Shown here piece by piece: positions 34,037-42,660 of a stretch of 64,000 bases of DNA; within the stretch, counting starts at the first letter, position 1; each line of letters starts with the position of its first letter. Location: the NCBI RefSeq assembly GCF_005222675.1, contig NZ_STGE01000081.1, positions 1-64,000 on the forward strand. Reading direction: 5' to 3'. The notes under the pieces were generated by a model. That model was not told the DNA's origin. It saw only the letters and a program-made list of their open reading frames with translations, and made no database searches. The position numbers and the translations under genes were made by a program. This stretch comes from Mycolicibacterium sp. CR10. Its GTDB lineage: Bacteria; Actinomycetota; Actinomycetes; Mycobacteriales; Mycobacteriaceae.

Positions 34037-35107
34037 CTAGCCAGTCGGCACGACACCTCGCGGCTGAGGCAGGGGCAGATCGTTGTACGTCGCGATGCCC
34101 GGCGCCGCCGCGACGACGGCCGGGATCGCATGGATCGGCGGCATCGCGGTCATGATGTGCCCGAGCACGAAGAAATCCTCGAGCGTCTTCGCGCTCTCGA
34201 TCATGTCCTGCGGTGGCAGGAAGCCGACAGACATGTTGACCGTCGGCCGGCCGTCGATGGTGATCTTCCAGCCGTCGCCGTCGAGCTGCCAGTCCGGCTC
34301 CAGGGTCTGGCCCTTCTTCCACCGCACGTTGATGTCGATGACGGTCTTGCCGTTGACGATTCCCTGCCAGCTGGCGAACACGCCCGCCACATGTCCGGCC
34401 TTGATGGTCCAGGACGCCATCGGCAGATCCTCAGTGGTCTGGGCATACTCGGACACGCACGTGATCTCGTCGAGCTCGATACCGAGCGAGTCGGCGACCA
34501 GCTGGACCGCCTCGGCGAACACGGCGGTGCCGTTGGCGGCCATCGGCTGCAACGCCGGATCGTCGATGGCCATGTCGAAGCCGACAGGGCGCTCGGTCTC
34601 GGGGGAGTCGTAGAGCGTGGTGTCGGCAGATTCGGCGATCGTCACCTTGTCGATGCGGTCGCACGCCGTGCCGGCCACGATGGCGAGCATCTCGGCGAAA
34701 CCGGGGCTGACGCCGGAGCCGAACAACGTCGATCCGCCGCGCTGGCATGCGTCGGCGAGCCTGTCCCGGCCGTCACCCAGGTTCGCCCCGGTGATGAACG
34801 AGGCGGACGCGACGACGTTCACGCCCGCCTCCAGGATGCGCACCAGCTCGTCGACATCGATCCACATCGGGTTGTACACGACGGCGTCGGGCTTGAGCGC
34901 CAGCAGCGCGTCGATGTCGTTGGTGGCGGCAACACCGAGGGGTTCGATCCCGACCAGCTCGCCGACGTCACGGCCGACCTTGTCGTCGGACCAGGCATAG
35001 CAGCCGACGAGTTCGAGGGTCGGATTCTTCGCTATCGCGGAGACCGAGCTCTTTCCGACGTTTCCCGTCGTCCATTGGACGACCCGATATGAGGCATTGT
35101 TGGGCAC
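34037..35107 (-). CDS. Dihydrodipicolinate-reductase-like NAD(P)-binding protein
   Basis: 356 residues. The N-terminal Rossmann fold starts VVQWTTGNVGKSSVSAI, and the family resembles the DapB-N fold proteins seen in 2,4-diaminopentanoate dehydrogenase and many uncharacterised mycobacterial paralogues. It is not the lysine-pathway DapB. The start is GTG 35107. It is a single gene with no clear operon partner; substrate unknown. Confidence 0.8.
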   Translation of the reverse strand: MPNNASYRVVQWTTGNVGKSSVSAIAKNPTLELVGCYAWSDDKVGRDVGELVGIEPLGVAATNDIDALLALKPDAVVYNPMWIDVDELVRILEAGVNVVASASFITGANLGDGRDRLADACQRGGSTLFGSGVSPGFAEMLAIVAGTACDRIDKVTIAESADTTLYDSPETERPVGFDMAIDDPALQPMAANGTAVFAEAVQLVADSLGIELDEITCVSEYAQTTEDLPMASWTIKAGHVAGVFASWQGIVNGKTVIDINVRWKKGQTLEPDWQLDGDGWKITIDGRPTVNMSVGFLPPQDMIESAKTLEDFFVLGHIMTAMPPIHAIPAVVAAAPGIATYNDLPLPQPRGVVPTG

Positions 35108-35152
35108 TCGCTCAGCATAGGGTTCCCGGTAGGCATGGCCTACGGATTCGGG

Positions 35153-36172
35153 TCAAATGCCGCCGGGCGTCAGCACCGCTTTGCCCGTACGGGGCGCCCC
35201 GCTGCCGTCGATCCACGTCATGTCGAGCACGTCGCCCGGGTAGTGCCGGTCCAGCACCGACGTCAGGGTGTTCGACGAGTTCAGCGCCACGCCGTCAAGG
35301 CTTGTGATGACATCGCCGGGGAGCAACCCCGCCAGGTCTGCGGGTCCGCCACGCATGACGTCCTGAATCAGGACGCCGACCTCGTCGCGCGGGGCGGTCC
35401 GCACACCGACGCCGAGCAGCACCGGCGGGCCGATGTGGACCGTGTCCGACGGGATCCCTGCGCGGATCTGGCCGGCCACCCCCATCGCGTCGTTGATCGG
35501 GATTGCGAAGCCCTTGCCGCCGGGGCCCATCCGGAAGTTCACGGACGCGGCCGTCGTGACGCCGACAACCTGGCCGGCTCCGTTGACCACGGGTCCACCG
35601 GAGTCGCCGGCGCGCACCGGCGCGGCGAACTCGATGAGCCCGGTCAATTCGTCTGAGGTGCCCGTCAGGGCGTCCTCGGCCTGGACCGTGCGTCCGAAAC
35701 CGGTCACCGTGCCGACCTCTCGCGTCAACGGGGCGTCGGTGCCCATGGCGTTGCCCAGCGCCACCACCGGTTCGCCGGGAACCAGTGCGTTCGAGTCCCC
35801 GATGACCGCCGCGGGGAGACCGCCGGCACCGTTCAGCTGAAGAACCGCGATGTCGCGTCCCCGGTCGTAGCCGACCAGGGTGGCGGGATAGGACCGGCCA
35901 CCGACCGTTCCGGTGATCCGGTCGGCGCCCTGCACGACGTGGAAATTCGTCAGGACCTGGCCGCCGGGGTCGAGCACGATCCCGGTTCCGGTTCCGATGA
36001 GGCCCTGGTAGTCGACCGCGGTGTCGATGCGCACCACCGTGGGTTCGGCTTGAGCCGCTGCGGCGATCGGATCGCCGGGGGCGGCGGCGGCAGGCGCCAT
36101 GGCGGGGGTCGCGAGGGCGACAAGCGCCGCCAGCGCGATCAGTAGGCGCCGAAGCGCGGAAAACTGGCCCAT
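35153..36172 (-). CDS. pepA: Secreted trypsin-like serine protease with PDZ domain, PepA-like
   Basis: About 339 residues from ATG 36172. A signal peptide (LLIALAALVALATPAMAPAAAA) precedes a chymotrypsin-fold protease with His in LTNFHVV, Asp in RDIAVL and Ser in RAGDSGGP, then a PDZ domain (GPADLAGLLPGDVITSLDG). Length and layout match the mycobacterial secreted PepA/Mtb32A (Rv0125) family, related to HtrA. It acts outside the membrane, probably in protein quality control. Orthology to Rv0125 rather than to a paralogue is likely but not proven. Confidence 0.85.
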   Translation of the reverse strand: MGQFSALRRLLIALAALVALATPAMAPAAAAPGDPIAAAAQAEPTVVRIDTAVDYQGLIGTGTGIVLDPGGQVLTNFHVVQGADRITGTVGGRSYPATLVGYDRGRDIAVLQLNGAGGLPAAVIGDSNALVPGEPVVALGNAMGTDAPLTREVGTVTGFGRTVQAEDALTGTSDELTGLIEFAAPVRAGDSGGPVVNGAGQVVGVTTAASVNFRMGPGGKGFAIPINDAMGVAGQIRAGIPSDTVHIGPPVLLGVGVRTAPRDEVGVLIQDVMRGGPADLAGLLPGDVITSLDGVALNSSNTLTSVLDRHYPGDVLDMTWIDGSGAPRTGKAVLTPGGI

Positions 36173-36224
36173 ACCTACCAATAGTGGCGGGGCCGACGGC
36201 TGCTGTCGACGTAGCGGCAGGTGA

Positions 36225-37079
36225 TCAGTCCTCGACAGCAACGCCGCCGCGGGTCCGTCTGCGCTTGCCCAGGACGGTTCCCTTGCCGGTCGGACGCTTA
36301 TTCTGCAGCTTGCCGCTGGTGGATTCCACGGGGTCGTCGGCCTCAGCCTTTTCTGTAGTTTCCGGGTCGGTTTCGGCAGCGGCTGCGGGCTCGACGGTCG
36401 TCTCGGCCGCCGGAACCGGCTCGTCGTCTGTGGCCTCTGTGTTTGCTGTGACTTCTGCGACTTTGGTCGCGTCAGGGTCTTCGGGGACGTCTTCTGTGAC
36501 CTCTACCGCATCTGACGATTCGATGACCTCGTCAGTCTCGTCAGTCTCGCCAGTCTCGTCAGTCTCATCGGTCTGTTCGGCCTCGGCGGCGACCTTGTCC
36601 TTGCGACCGCGCCGGCTCTTGCGTTCCTTGAGCTTCAGTGGCTTGGGCGGCGGGGGCGGGAGCTCGGCGACGAACGCCAGATAGAAGGCCAGGATGCCGA
36701 GCAGTGCGACAGCGGCGGCAGCGCCGTAGATCCCGAACAGCCACTGCCCGGCGGAGTCCAGCGACAGCCAGATCTCGCTGATCGCGGCGCCGATGATGAG
36801 CGCACCTGCCAGCACGTGCAGCGCGATCGATGTCGTCCGCAGCGTCAACGCCAACTGCGGGGTGCCGAACTCGGGCCTGCGGGTGCGCAGCAGCGTGAAC
36901 ACCACGGGCAGTGCCGCCAGACCGATCAGCGCGCCGGTGACGATGCGCAGCGACGTGCCCATCGTGTGCGAGGTGTGTCCCAGGAGTTCGAGCGTGCGGG
37001 GAAGCACGAAGAAGAAATAGAGGACACCGGCGGCGATGGAGAACGACGCGTGCCAGATCACCGCGGCGGTGCGGCCCAT
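36225..37079 (-). CDS. lucA: Membrane protein LucA-like (lipid uptake coordinator)
   Basis: 284 residues with four membrane helices in the first 145 residues, a basic stretch (KLKERKSRRGRKDK), and a long acidic Glu/Thr/Asp-rich tail ending KRRRTRGGVAVED. It lies next to tRNA-Ser, the SRP RNA and aspC exactly as Rv3723 does in M. tuberculosis; Rv3723 is LucA, which coordinates fatty-acid and cholesterol importers. The assignment rests on position, topology and tail composition. Confidence 0.8.
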   Translation of the reverse strand: MGRTAAVIWHASFSIAAGVLYFFFVLPRTLELLGHTSHTMGTSLRIVTGALIGLAALPVVFTLLRTRRPEFGTPQLALTLRTTSIALHVLAGALIIGAAISEIWLSLDSAGQWLFGIYGAAAAVALLGILAFYLAFVAELPPPPPKPLKLKERKSRRGRKDKVAAEAEQTDETDETGETDETDEVIESSDAVEVTEDVPEDPDATKVAEVTANTEATDDEPVPAAETTVEPAAAAETDPETTEKAEADDPVESTSGKLQNKRPTGKGTVLGKRRRTRGGVAVED

Positions 37080-37151
37080 ACCCCTCCTCGATCTTGGTGG
37101 CCCGGGACGCGACCGCGTTGTCGGGCAAGCGGTCGCATCCCGGGCTGAGCG

Positions 37152-37237
37152 CGGAGGATAGGGGATTTGAACCCCTGAGGGCTATTAACCCAACCCGCGT
37201 TCCAGGCGAGCGCCATAGGCCACTAGGCGAATCCTCC
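37152..37237 (-). tRNA. tRNA-Ser (anticodon GGA)
   Basis: On the minus strand GGAGGAT pairs with ATCCTCC as the acceptor stem, followed by discriminator G. The anticodon loop is CTGGAAC (anticodon GGA), there is a long variable arm (class II), and the T arm contains GGTTCAAATCC. CCA is not encoded. It lies between lucA and the SRP RNA. Confidence 0.95.
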
Positions 37238-37333
37238 GTCGGCCATGGTAGCCGACCCTCTCCTTGGCTCCCTAAATCCGCTCGACGGTCGCTCGGCCGT
37301 AGCCGACCCCGCCGCGGGTACTACACTCTTCGT

Positions 37334-37421
37334 GGACCCCGCGCGGCGTCTATCCTGTGAACTCCCCCAGGGCCGGAAGGCAGCAAGGGTCAATGGGCTC
37401 TGGCGGGTGCGCGGGGTCCCC
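37334..37421 (+). ncRNA. ffs: Signal recognition particle 4.5S RNA
   Basis: The conserved SRP Alu-less hairpin core GGGCCGGAAGGCAGCAAGG is at 37370-37388. The outer helix is formed by GGACCCCGCG at 37334 and GCGGGGTCC at 37411-37419. A TACACT -10 box (37322-37327) ends just before the predicted 5' end. The same RNA adjoins Rv3722c in M. tuberculosis. Ends are approximate. Confidence 0.93.
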
Positions 37422-37461
37422 TTACGTTCACAGATCCATGCACGACGGTGAAAGGCGCGCG

Positions 37462-38769
37462 GTGTCGTTTCAGTCGCTGGGCCGTGACGAACTACTTGCG
37501 CAGCACCAACTTCAGCAGCGCAACTACGCCGACCTGCAGGCCAAGGGGCTGCACCTGGACCTGACCCGAGGCAAGCCGTCACCGGCGCAACTCGACCTGT
37601 CCAACGGACTGCTCGATCTTCCCGGGTCCGGCAAGGATGCGTTCCGGGACGGGGACGGGACCGACACCCGTAACTACGGCGGCCTGCACGGCCTGCCCGA
37701 ACTGCGGTCGATCTTCGGAGAGATCCTCGGCATCCCGGTGCCCAACCTGATCGCGGGCAACAACGCGAGCCTCGAGTTCATGCACGACGTCGTCGTGTAC
37801 TCGCTGCTGCACGGCGGCGTGGACTCGCCGCGGCCCTGGATCCAGGACATCCAGGACGGCGCGGGTGTCAAGTTCCTGTGCCCGTCACCCGGGTACGACC
37901 GGCACTTCGCGATCACCGAGAGCCTGGGCATCGAGATGATCATGGTTCCGATGCGTGAGGACGGCCCGGACGTCGACCTGATCGAGGAACTCGTCGCGGT
38001 GGACCCGGCGATCAAGGGCATGTGGTGCGTACCGGTGTACTCGAACCCGACGGGCACCACCTACTCCTGGGAGACGGTCCGCCGGCTCGTGCAGATGGAA
38101 ACGGCGGCAAGCGATTTCCGGCTGATGTGGGACAACGCCTACGCCGTCCATACGCTCACTCACGACTTCGTCCGGCAGGTCGACATCCTTGGCCTGGCCG
38201 CGGCCGCCAATCATGCGAACCGGCCGCTGGTTTTCGCCTCCACGTCGAAGATCACCTTCGCCGGGGCGGGGGTCAGCTTCTTCGGAGGGTCCCTGGGCAA
38301 CATCGCCTGGTACCTGCAGCACGCGGGCAAGAAGTCGATCGGTCCCGACAAGGTGAATCAGCTACGACACCTGCGGTTCTTCGGCGACGCGGACGGGGTT
38401 CGTCTGCACATGCAGCGCCACCAGGAGCTGCTGGCTCCGAAGTTCGCATTGGTGCTGGAGATCCTCGAGGACCGGCTGGGCGACTCCAAGATCGCGTCCT
38501 GGACCGATCCCAAGGGCGGCTACTTCATCAGCCTGGACGTGCTGCCCGGGACCGCCAAGCGGACGGTGGCGCTGGCCAAGGACGCGGGAATCGCGGTGAC
38601 CGAGGCGGGCGCGTCGTTCCCGTACCGAAAAGACCCGGAGGACAAGAACATCCGGATCGCGCCGACGTTCCCCGGCACCAGCGACCTACGCGAGGCCATC
38701 GACGGACTGGCGACGTGCGCACTGCTCTCGGCCAGCGAGTCGCTGCTGTCCCTTCCGCCCGAGAAGTAG
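37462..38769 (+). CDS. aspC: PLP-dependent aspartate aminotransferase (Rv3722c type)
   Basis: 435 residues from GTG 37462, the same length as Rv3722c, the main aspartate aminotransferase of M. tuberculosis. It belongs to the MocR-like class I fold-type I subgroup: VYSNPTGTTY, DNAY and the PLP lysine in STSKITFAGAG are visible. It transfers amino groups between glutamate and oxaloacetate in central nitrogen metabolism. An in-frame ATG at 37439 exists, but the GTG gives the family start SFQSLGRDELL. Confidence 0.93.
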   Translation: MSFQSLGRDELLAQHQLQQRNYADLQAKGLHLDLTRGKPSPAQLDLSNGLLDLPGSGKDAFRDGDGTDTRNYGGLHGLPELRSIFGEILGIPVPNLIAGNNASLEFMHDVVVYSLLHGGVDSPRPWIQDIQDGAGVKFLCPSPGYDRHFAITESLGIEMIMVPMREDGPDVDLIEELVAVDPAIKGMWCVPVYSNPTGTTYSWETVRRLVQMETAASDFRLMWDNAYAVHTLTHDFVRQVDILGLAAAANHANRPLVFASTSKITFAGAGVSFFGGSLGNIAWYLQHAGKKSIGPDKVNQLRHLRFFGDADGVRLHMQRHQELLAPKFALVLEILEDRLGDSKIASWTDPKGGYFISLDVLPGTAKRTVALAKDAGIAVTEAGASFPYRKDPEDKNIRIAPTFPGTSDLREAIDGLATCALLSASESLLSLPPEK

Positions 38770-38795
38770 TCGGAGTCGGTGGGTAGCCTTCATCC

Positions 38796-40826
38796 GTGGC
38801 TCTCTACCGCAAGTACCGACCGGCAACCTTCGCTGAAGTCGTCGGTCAGGAACACGTCACCGAGCCGCTGTCCACGGCGCTCAACTCGAACCGGATCAAT
38901 CACGCCTACTTGTTCTCCGGGCCGCGCGGTTGCGGGAAGACGTCGTCGGCGCGCATCCTGGCGCGCTCGCTGAACTGTGAGCAGGGCCCCACCGCCACAC
39001 CGTGTGGCGTGTGCGACTCCTGCGTGGCGCTGGCACCGAACGGACCCGGCAACGTCGACGTCGTCGAACTCGACGCCGCCAGCCACGGTGGTGTCGACGA
39101 CACCCGTGAACTCCGCGACCGGGCGTTCTACGCACCCGCGCAGTCGCGCTACCGGATCTTCATCATCGACGAAGCGCATATGGTCTCCAACGCGGGCTTC
39201 AACGCGCTGCTCAAGATCGTCGAGGAGCCGCCCGACCATCTGATCTTCGTGTTCGCGACCACGGAGCCGGAGAAGGTGCTGCCCACCATTCGGTCCCGGA
39301 CCCACCACTACCCGTTCCGGCTGTTGGCGCCGCGGACGATGCGAACCCTGATCGAGAAGATCATCTCCTCGGAGAACGTCGACGTCGACGACGCGGTGTT
39401 CCCCCTGGTGATCCGCGCGGGCGGCGGGTCACCCCGCGACACGTTGAGCGTGCTGGATCAGCTCCTCGCGGGCGCGACCGACAACCACGTCGCCTACCAG
39501 CGGGCGCTGGCCCTGCTGGGCGCCACCGACGTCGCCCTGATCGACGACGCGATCGACGCGCTGGCCGCCGGTGACGCCGCCGCGCTGTTCGGCGCCGTGG
39601 AGGGCGTCATCGACGCCGGACACGACCCGCGGCGGTTCGCCACCGACCTGCTCGAGCGGTTCCGCGACCTGATCGTGCTCCAGGCGGTGCCCGACGCCGT
39701 CGCGCGGGGAGTCGTCGACGGACCCGAGGACGTGCTGGAGCGGATGCGCGATCAGGCGGCCCGGGTCGGCACGGCCACGCTGACCCGCTACGCCGAGGTG
39801 GTGCACGCAGGTCTGGGCGAGATGCGCGGGGCGACGGCGCCGCGCCTGCTGCTCGAGGTGGTGTGCGCCAGGCTGCTGCTGCCCTCGGCGAGTGACACCG
39901 AGGCGGCCCTGCTGCAACGGGTGGAGCGCATCGAAACGCGGCTCGACATCTCGATCCCAGCCGTCGAAGGCGCCGCAGCCGCCACCGCAGCCGCGACCTC
40001 CGCGGCGCCGCCCAAGCAGTTCGTCCGCAAGACGAAGGCCGCCCCGGAGCCCGCCGCGACGCCGCCCGCGCCCGCGCCGGTGCCCGCTCCCGCTCCCAAG
40101 CCGGTGCCCGCGCCCGCTCCGGTGCCCGCTCCCGCGCCCGAGCCGGCGCCCAAGCCGGAGTCGGTATCCGCGCCCACTCCCGCGCCGGTGCCCGAGCCCG
40201 TACCCGAACCCGAGCCGGTGTCCGAAGCTGAGCCCGCGCCCAAGCCCGCCCCGCCGCCACCTTCCGCCAAAGCCGTTGAGCCTGAATCCGTCTCGCCACC
40301 GCCGGTGCAGCAGCCCGCGGCACCCGTGGTGGAGGCGCCGCCTGCGTCGCCGGCAGCCGCGGTGGCCGCCGGCGAACCCAACGCCGCTGCGGTCCGCAGC
40401 ATGTGGACCACCGTGCGGGAGAAGGTCCGTGAACGCAGCCGCACCACCGAGGTGATGCTGGCGGGCGCGATCGTGCGCGCCGTCGACGGCGACACCCTGG
40501 TGCTCAGTCACGAATCCGCGCCGCTGGCCAAGAGATTGACCGAGCAGCGCAACGCCGACGTGATCCGGGAAGCCCTCAAGGACGCGCTCGGCGTGAACTG
40601 GAAGATTCGCTGTGAAGTCGGTGCCGCGACCGCCGCCGTGCCGGCGGCCCCGAAGCCGCAGGCCGCTCCCGCCGAGCCCGAGCCCGAGCCGAGTCGCTAC
40701 GACGACGAAGAGAGCATGCTGGTCGAAGCCGGCAACGTCGATCCCGCTGCGCCGCGCCGGGACCCGGAGGAAGCCGCGCTCGAGTTGCTGCAGACCGAAC
40801 TCGGGGCGCGTCGCATCGACGGCTGA
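38796..40826 (+). CDS. dnaX: DNA polymerase III subunits gamma and tau
   Basis: 676 residues from GTG 38796. The clamp-loader AAA+ domain shows Walker A GPRGCGKTS, a zinc module with four Cys (NCEQGPTATPCGVCDSC), Walker B DEAH and the SRTHHYPFR sensor region. It is followed by domain III, a long Pro/Ala/Val-rich linker (about residues 420-540, nucleotides 40055-40370, many PAPAPVP repeats) and a C-terminal tau-like domain. It loads the sliding clamp during replication. The neighbouring ybaB-recR pair, usually next to dnaX, is 5 kb away. Confidence 0.95.
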   Translation: MALYRKYRPATFAEVVGQEHVTEPLSTALNSNRINHAYLFSGPRGCGKTSSARILARSLNCEQGPTATPCGVCDSCVALAPNGPGNVDVVELDAASHGGVDDTRELRDRAFYAPAQSRYRIFIIDEAHMVSNAGFNALLKIVEEPPDHLIFVFATTEPEKVLPTIRSRTHHYPFRLLAPRTMRTLIEKIISSENVDVDDAVFPLVIRAGGGSPRDTLSVLDQLLAGATDNHVAYQRALALLGATDVALIDDAIDALAAGDAAALFGAVEGVIDAGHDPRRFATDLLERFRDLIVLQAVPDAVARGVVDGPEDVLERMRDQAARVGTATLTRYAEVVHAGLGEMRGATAPRLLLEVVCARLLLPSASDTEAALLQRVERIETRLDISIPAVEGAAAATAAATSAAPPKQFVRKTKAAPEPAATPPAPAPVPAPAPKPVPAPAPVPAPAPEPAPKPESVSAPTPAPVPEPVPEPEPVSEAEPAPKPAPPPPSAKAVEPESVSPPPVQQPAAPVVEAPPASPAAAVAAGEPNAAAVRSMWTTVREKVRERSRTTEVMLAGAIVRAVDGDTLVLSHESAPLAKRLTEQRNADVIREALKDALGVNWKIRCEVGAATAAVPAAPKPQAAPAEPEPEPSRYDDEESMLVEAGNVDPAAPRRDPEEAALELLQTELGARRIDG

Positions 40827-40835
40827 GTCGTGCGG

Positions 40836-41219
40836 CTAGGCCTTGTTCTTCTTTTTCTCCCGCAGCACCAGCACCGGCAGCACCACCGTCGCCAGCGCAG
40901 TGACCAACCAGACCAGGACCGTGGCCGCGATCCAGGACCCGGTGCCGCGGATGCTCAGCCCGTTGGACAGCAGCGACGCCAGCAGCAGCGCGACGAAGGT
41001 CGACACCAACCCGATGCCGCCCAGGAAGGCCGACGCATACCGGCTCGCCATCTTGAGGAAGAACGGCGACAGGATTGCTTGGGTCACAGTGAAAATCACC
41101 ACCGCCGTGATGAATCCCAGTGCCGACAGCGAGACACCGGGCACCAGCCAGGCAGCAACGAGCAACCCGATCGCCGCGGACCCGAGGAACACGGCGACAC
41201 GCAGTAGGAAGCGGATCAC
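40836..41219 (-). CDS. Phage-holin-family-4 small membrane protein
   Basis: 127 residues with four predicted membrane helices and a basic tail (REKKKNKA). The helix pattern and GxxxxxxxxGxSVSALGFITAVV-like start resemble the phage_holin_4_2 (PF04020) family common in bacterial chromosomes, whose function is unknown despite the name. It is convergent with dnaX and upstream of, or alongside, the cyclopropane-synthase-like gene on the same strand. Confidence 0.75.
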   Translation of the reverse strand: MIRFLLRVAVFLGSAAIGLLVAAWLVPGVSLSALGFITAVVIFTVTQAILSPFFLKMASRYASAFLGGIGLVSTFVALLLASLLSNGLSIRGTGSWIAATVLVWLVTALATVVLPVLVLREKKKNKA

Positions 41220-41237
41220 TCGCGTGAGCCTAGTCGG

Positions 41238-42560
41238 CTAGGCCGTCCACCAGGGCCGCAATGGCAGCCCGCCGTCGCCGCCGCGCTCGTCGAGCTTCAC
41301 GGCGAGCACCTGGTGCAGCTGAATCGCGTTCTGCTCGAAGCCGACCCGCGATCCCGCCATGTACAGGCCCCAGACCTTGGCGGTGGGCAGACCCACCTCG
41401 GCGACCGCCTCGTCCCAGTGCTCGACGAGATTGCGGCACCAGTCGCGCAGCGTCAGCGCGTAATGGTGGCGCAGGTTCTCCTCGTGCACGACCTCCAGGC
41501 CGACGTCCTGCACCTCGGTGATGATCCGCCCGGAGCCGGTGAGCTCCCCGTCCGGGAACACGTAGCGATCGATGAAACCTCCGGCGGCCGCACCGTGCCG
41601 GTTGTTGTGGCGGGTGATGCAGTGGTTGAGAAGCAGTCCGCCCGTGCGCAGTTTCGACTTCAGGAAGCGGAAGTAGGTCGGGTAGTTCGCCACCCCGATG
41701 TGCTCGGTGAGCCCGATCGAGGACACCGCGTCGAACGCAGACTCGCGTACGTCGCGGTAATCGCTGTGGCGTACCTCGGCGAGATCGCTGAGGCCTTCGT
41801 TGACGATGGCCTTCTGGGCCCATTCGGCCTGCTGCCTCGACAGCGTCACCCCGATCACGTTGACGCCGTGCTTCGCGGCGTAGCGCACCATGCCGCCCCA
41901 GCCGCAGCCGACGTCGAGGAGGCGGTCGCCGGGCTTGAGTTGCAGCTTCTCGAACACCAACCGGTACTTGTTCTCCTGGGCTTCTTCCAGCGTCGCATCG
42001 GGATGCGGGTAGGTCGCGCAGGTGTAGGTCATCGAGGGGCCGAGCACCCACTCGTAGAAGGTGTTCGAGACGTCGTAGTGGTGGTGGATCGCTTCCGCGT
42101 CGCGAGTCTTGCTGTGCCGCCACCCTTCCGCGAATCGCCGCCAGCGCGGCAGCGCCTCCTGCGGAGGGGGTGCGATCGGCATGAGATGCTCGATGCCGAT
42201 TGACCGGATGATGTTGGCCAACACCCTCGCCGACGGACGCTTGAAGTCCATCTTCTCGGCGAGCGCGGTGAGCAGATCGTAGGGGTCACCGGGGTGAACT
42301 CCGTGCGGCTCCAGGTCGCCGGAGACGTACGCCCGGGCCAATCCCAGGTCTCCCGGAGCCGTCGCGAGGTATGTCGTTCCGCGCGGGGTCAGCAGATCGA
42401 GCCCGATCGTCGCGTCGTCGGGCCCGGCGCTGCTGCCGTCGTAGGCCGTGAACTTCAGCGGCAGCCGTCCGGCGGCGAAGATCTCCAGGATCTCGGCCAG
42501 GCTGAGTCTGCCCTCGTAATTGTCCGCCGCGTCTGCGGAGTGTTCTCGAAAAGTCGTCAT
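41238..42560 (-). CDS. Cyclopropane-fatty-acyl-phospholipid synthase-like methyltransferase (Rv3720 type)
   Basis: 440 residues. The SAM-binding core LLDVGCGWGGMVRYAAKHG, then GVTLSRQQAEWAQ and SIGLTEHIG, places it with CFA synthases and the mycobacterial homologues that methylate phospholipid acyl chains. It follows a FAD-linked oxidase gene on the same strand, as Rv3719-Rv3720 do. The pair resembles the methyltransferase/FAD-reductase couple that makes 10-methyl-branched (tuberculostearic) acids, so methylenation then reduction of oleoyl phospholipids is the best guess. Confidence 0.88.
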   Translation of the reverse strand: MTTFREHSADAADNYEGRLSLAEILEIFAAGRLPLKFTAYDGSSAGPDDATIGLDLLTPRGTTYLATAPGDLGLARAYVSGDLEPHGVHPGDPYDLLTALAEKMDFKRPSARVLANIIRSIGIEHLMPIAPPPQEALPRWRRFAEGWRHSKTRDAEAIHHHYDVSNTFYEWVLGPSMTYTCATYPHPDATLEEAQENKYRLVFEKLQLKPGDRLLDVGCGWGGMVRYAAKHGVNVIGVTLSRQQAEWAQKAIVNEGLSDLAEVRHSDYRDVRESAFDAVSSIGLTEHIGVANYPTYFRFLKSKLRTGGLLLNHCITRHNNRHGAAAGGFIDRYVFPDGELTGSGRIITEVQDVGLEVVHEENLRHHYALTLRDWCRNLVEHWDEAVAEVGLPTAKVWGLYMAGSRVGFEQNAIQLHQVLAVKLDERGGDGGLPLRPWWTA

Positions 42561-42576
42561 TGATGTCCTTTGTTCA

Positions 42577-42660
42577 TCGCGCAGGCGCTCATCGCCGTTG
42601 TCTGCTCTTCGCGCAGGCGCTCATCGCCGTTGTCTGCTCTTCGCGCAGGCGCTCATCGCC
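42577..42660 (-). repeat. 32-bp tandem repeat, three copies, over the 3' end of the FAD-oxidase gene
   Basis: Copies begin at 42577, 42609 and 42641, each starting TCGCGCAGGCGCTCATCGCC; the third is partial. The third contains the stop codon of the FAD-oxidase gene, so the two others are duplicates of the gene's end and following bases, lying in the gap before the methyltransferase gene. Confidence 0.93.

Noticed and set aside
40836..41219. Phage remnant because of the holin-like gene
   Set aside because: The phage_holin_4_2 family is widespread in chromosomes, and no phage genes flank it.
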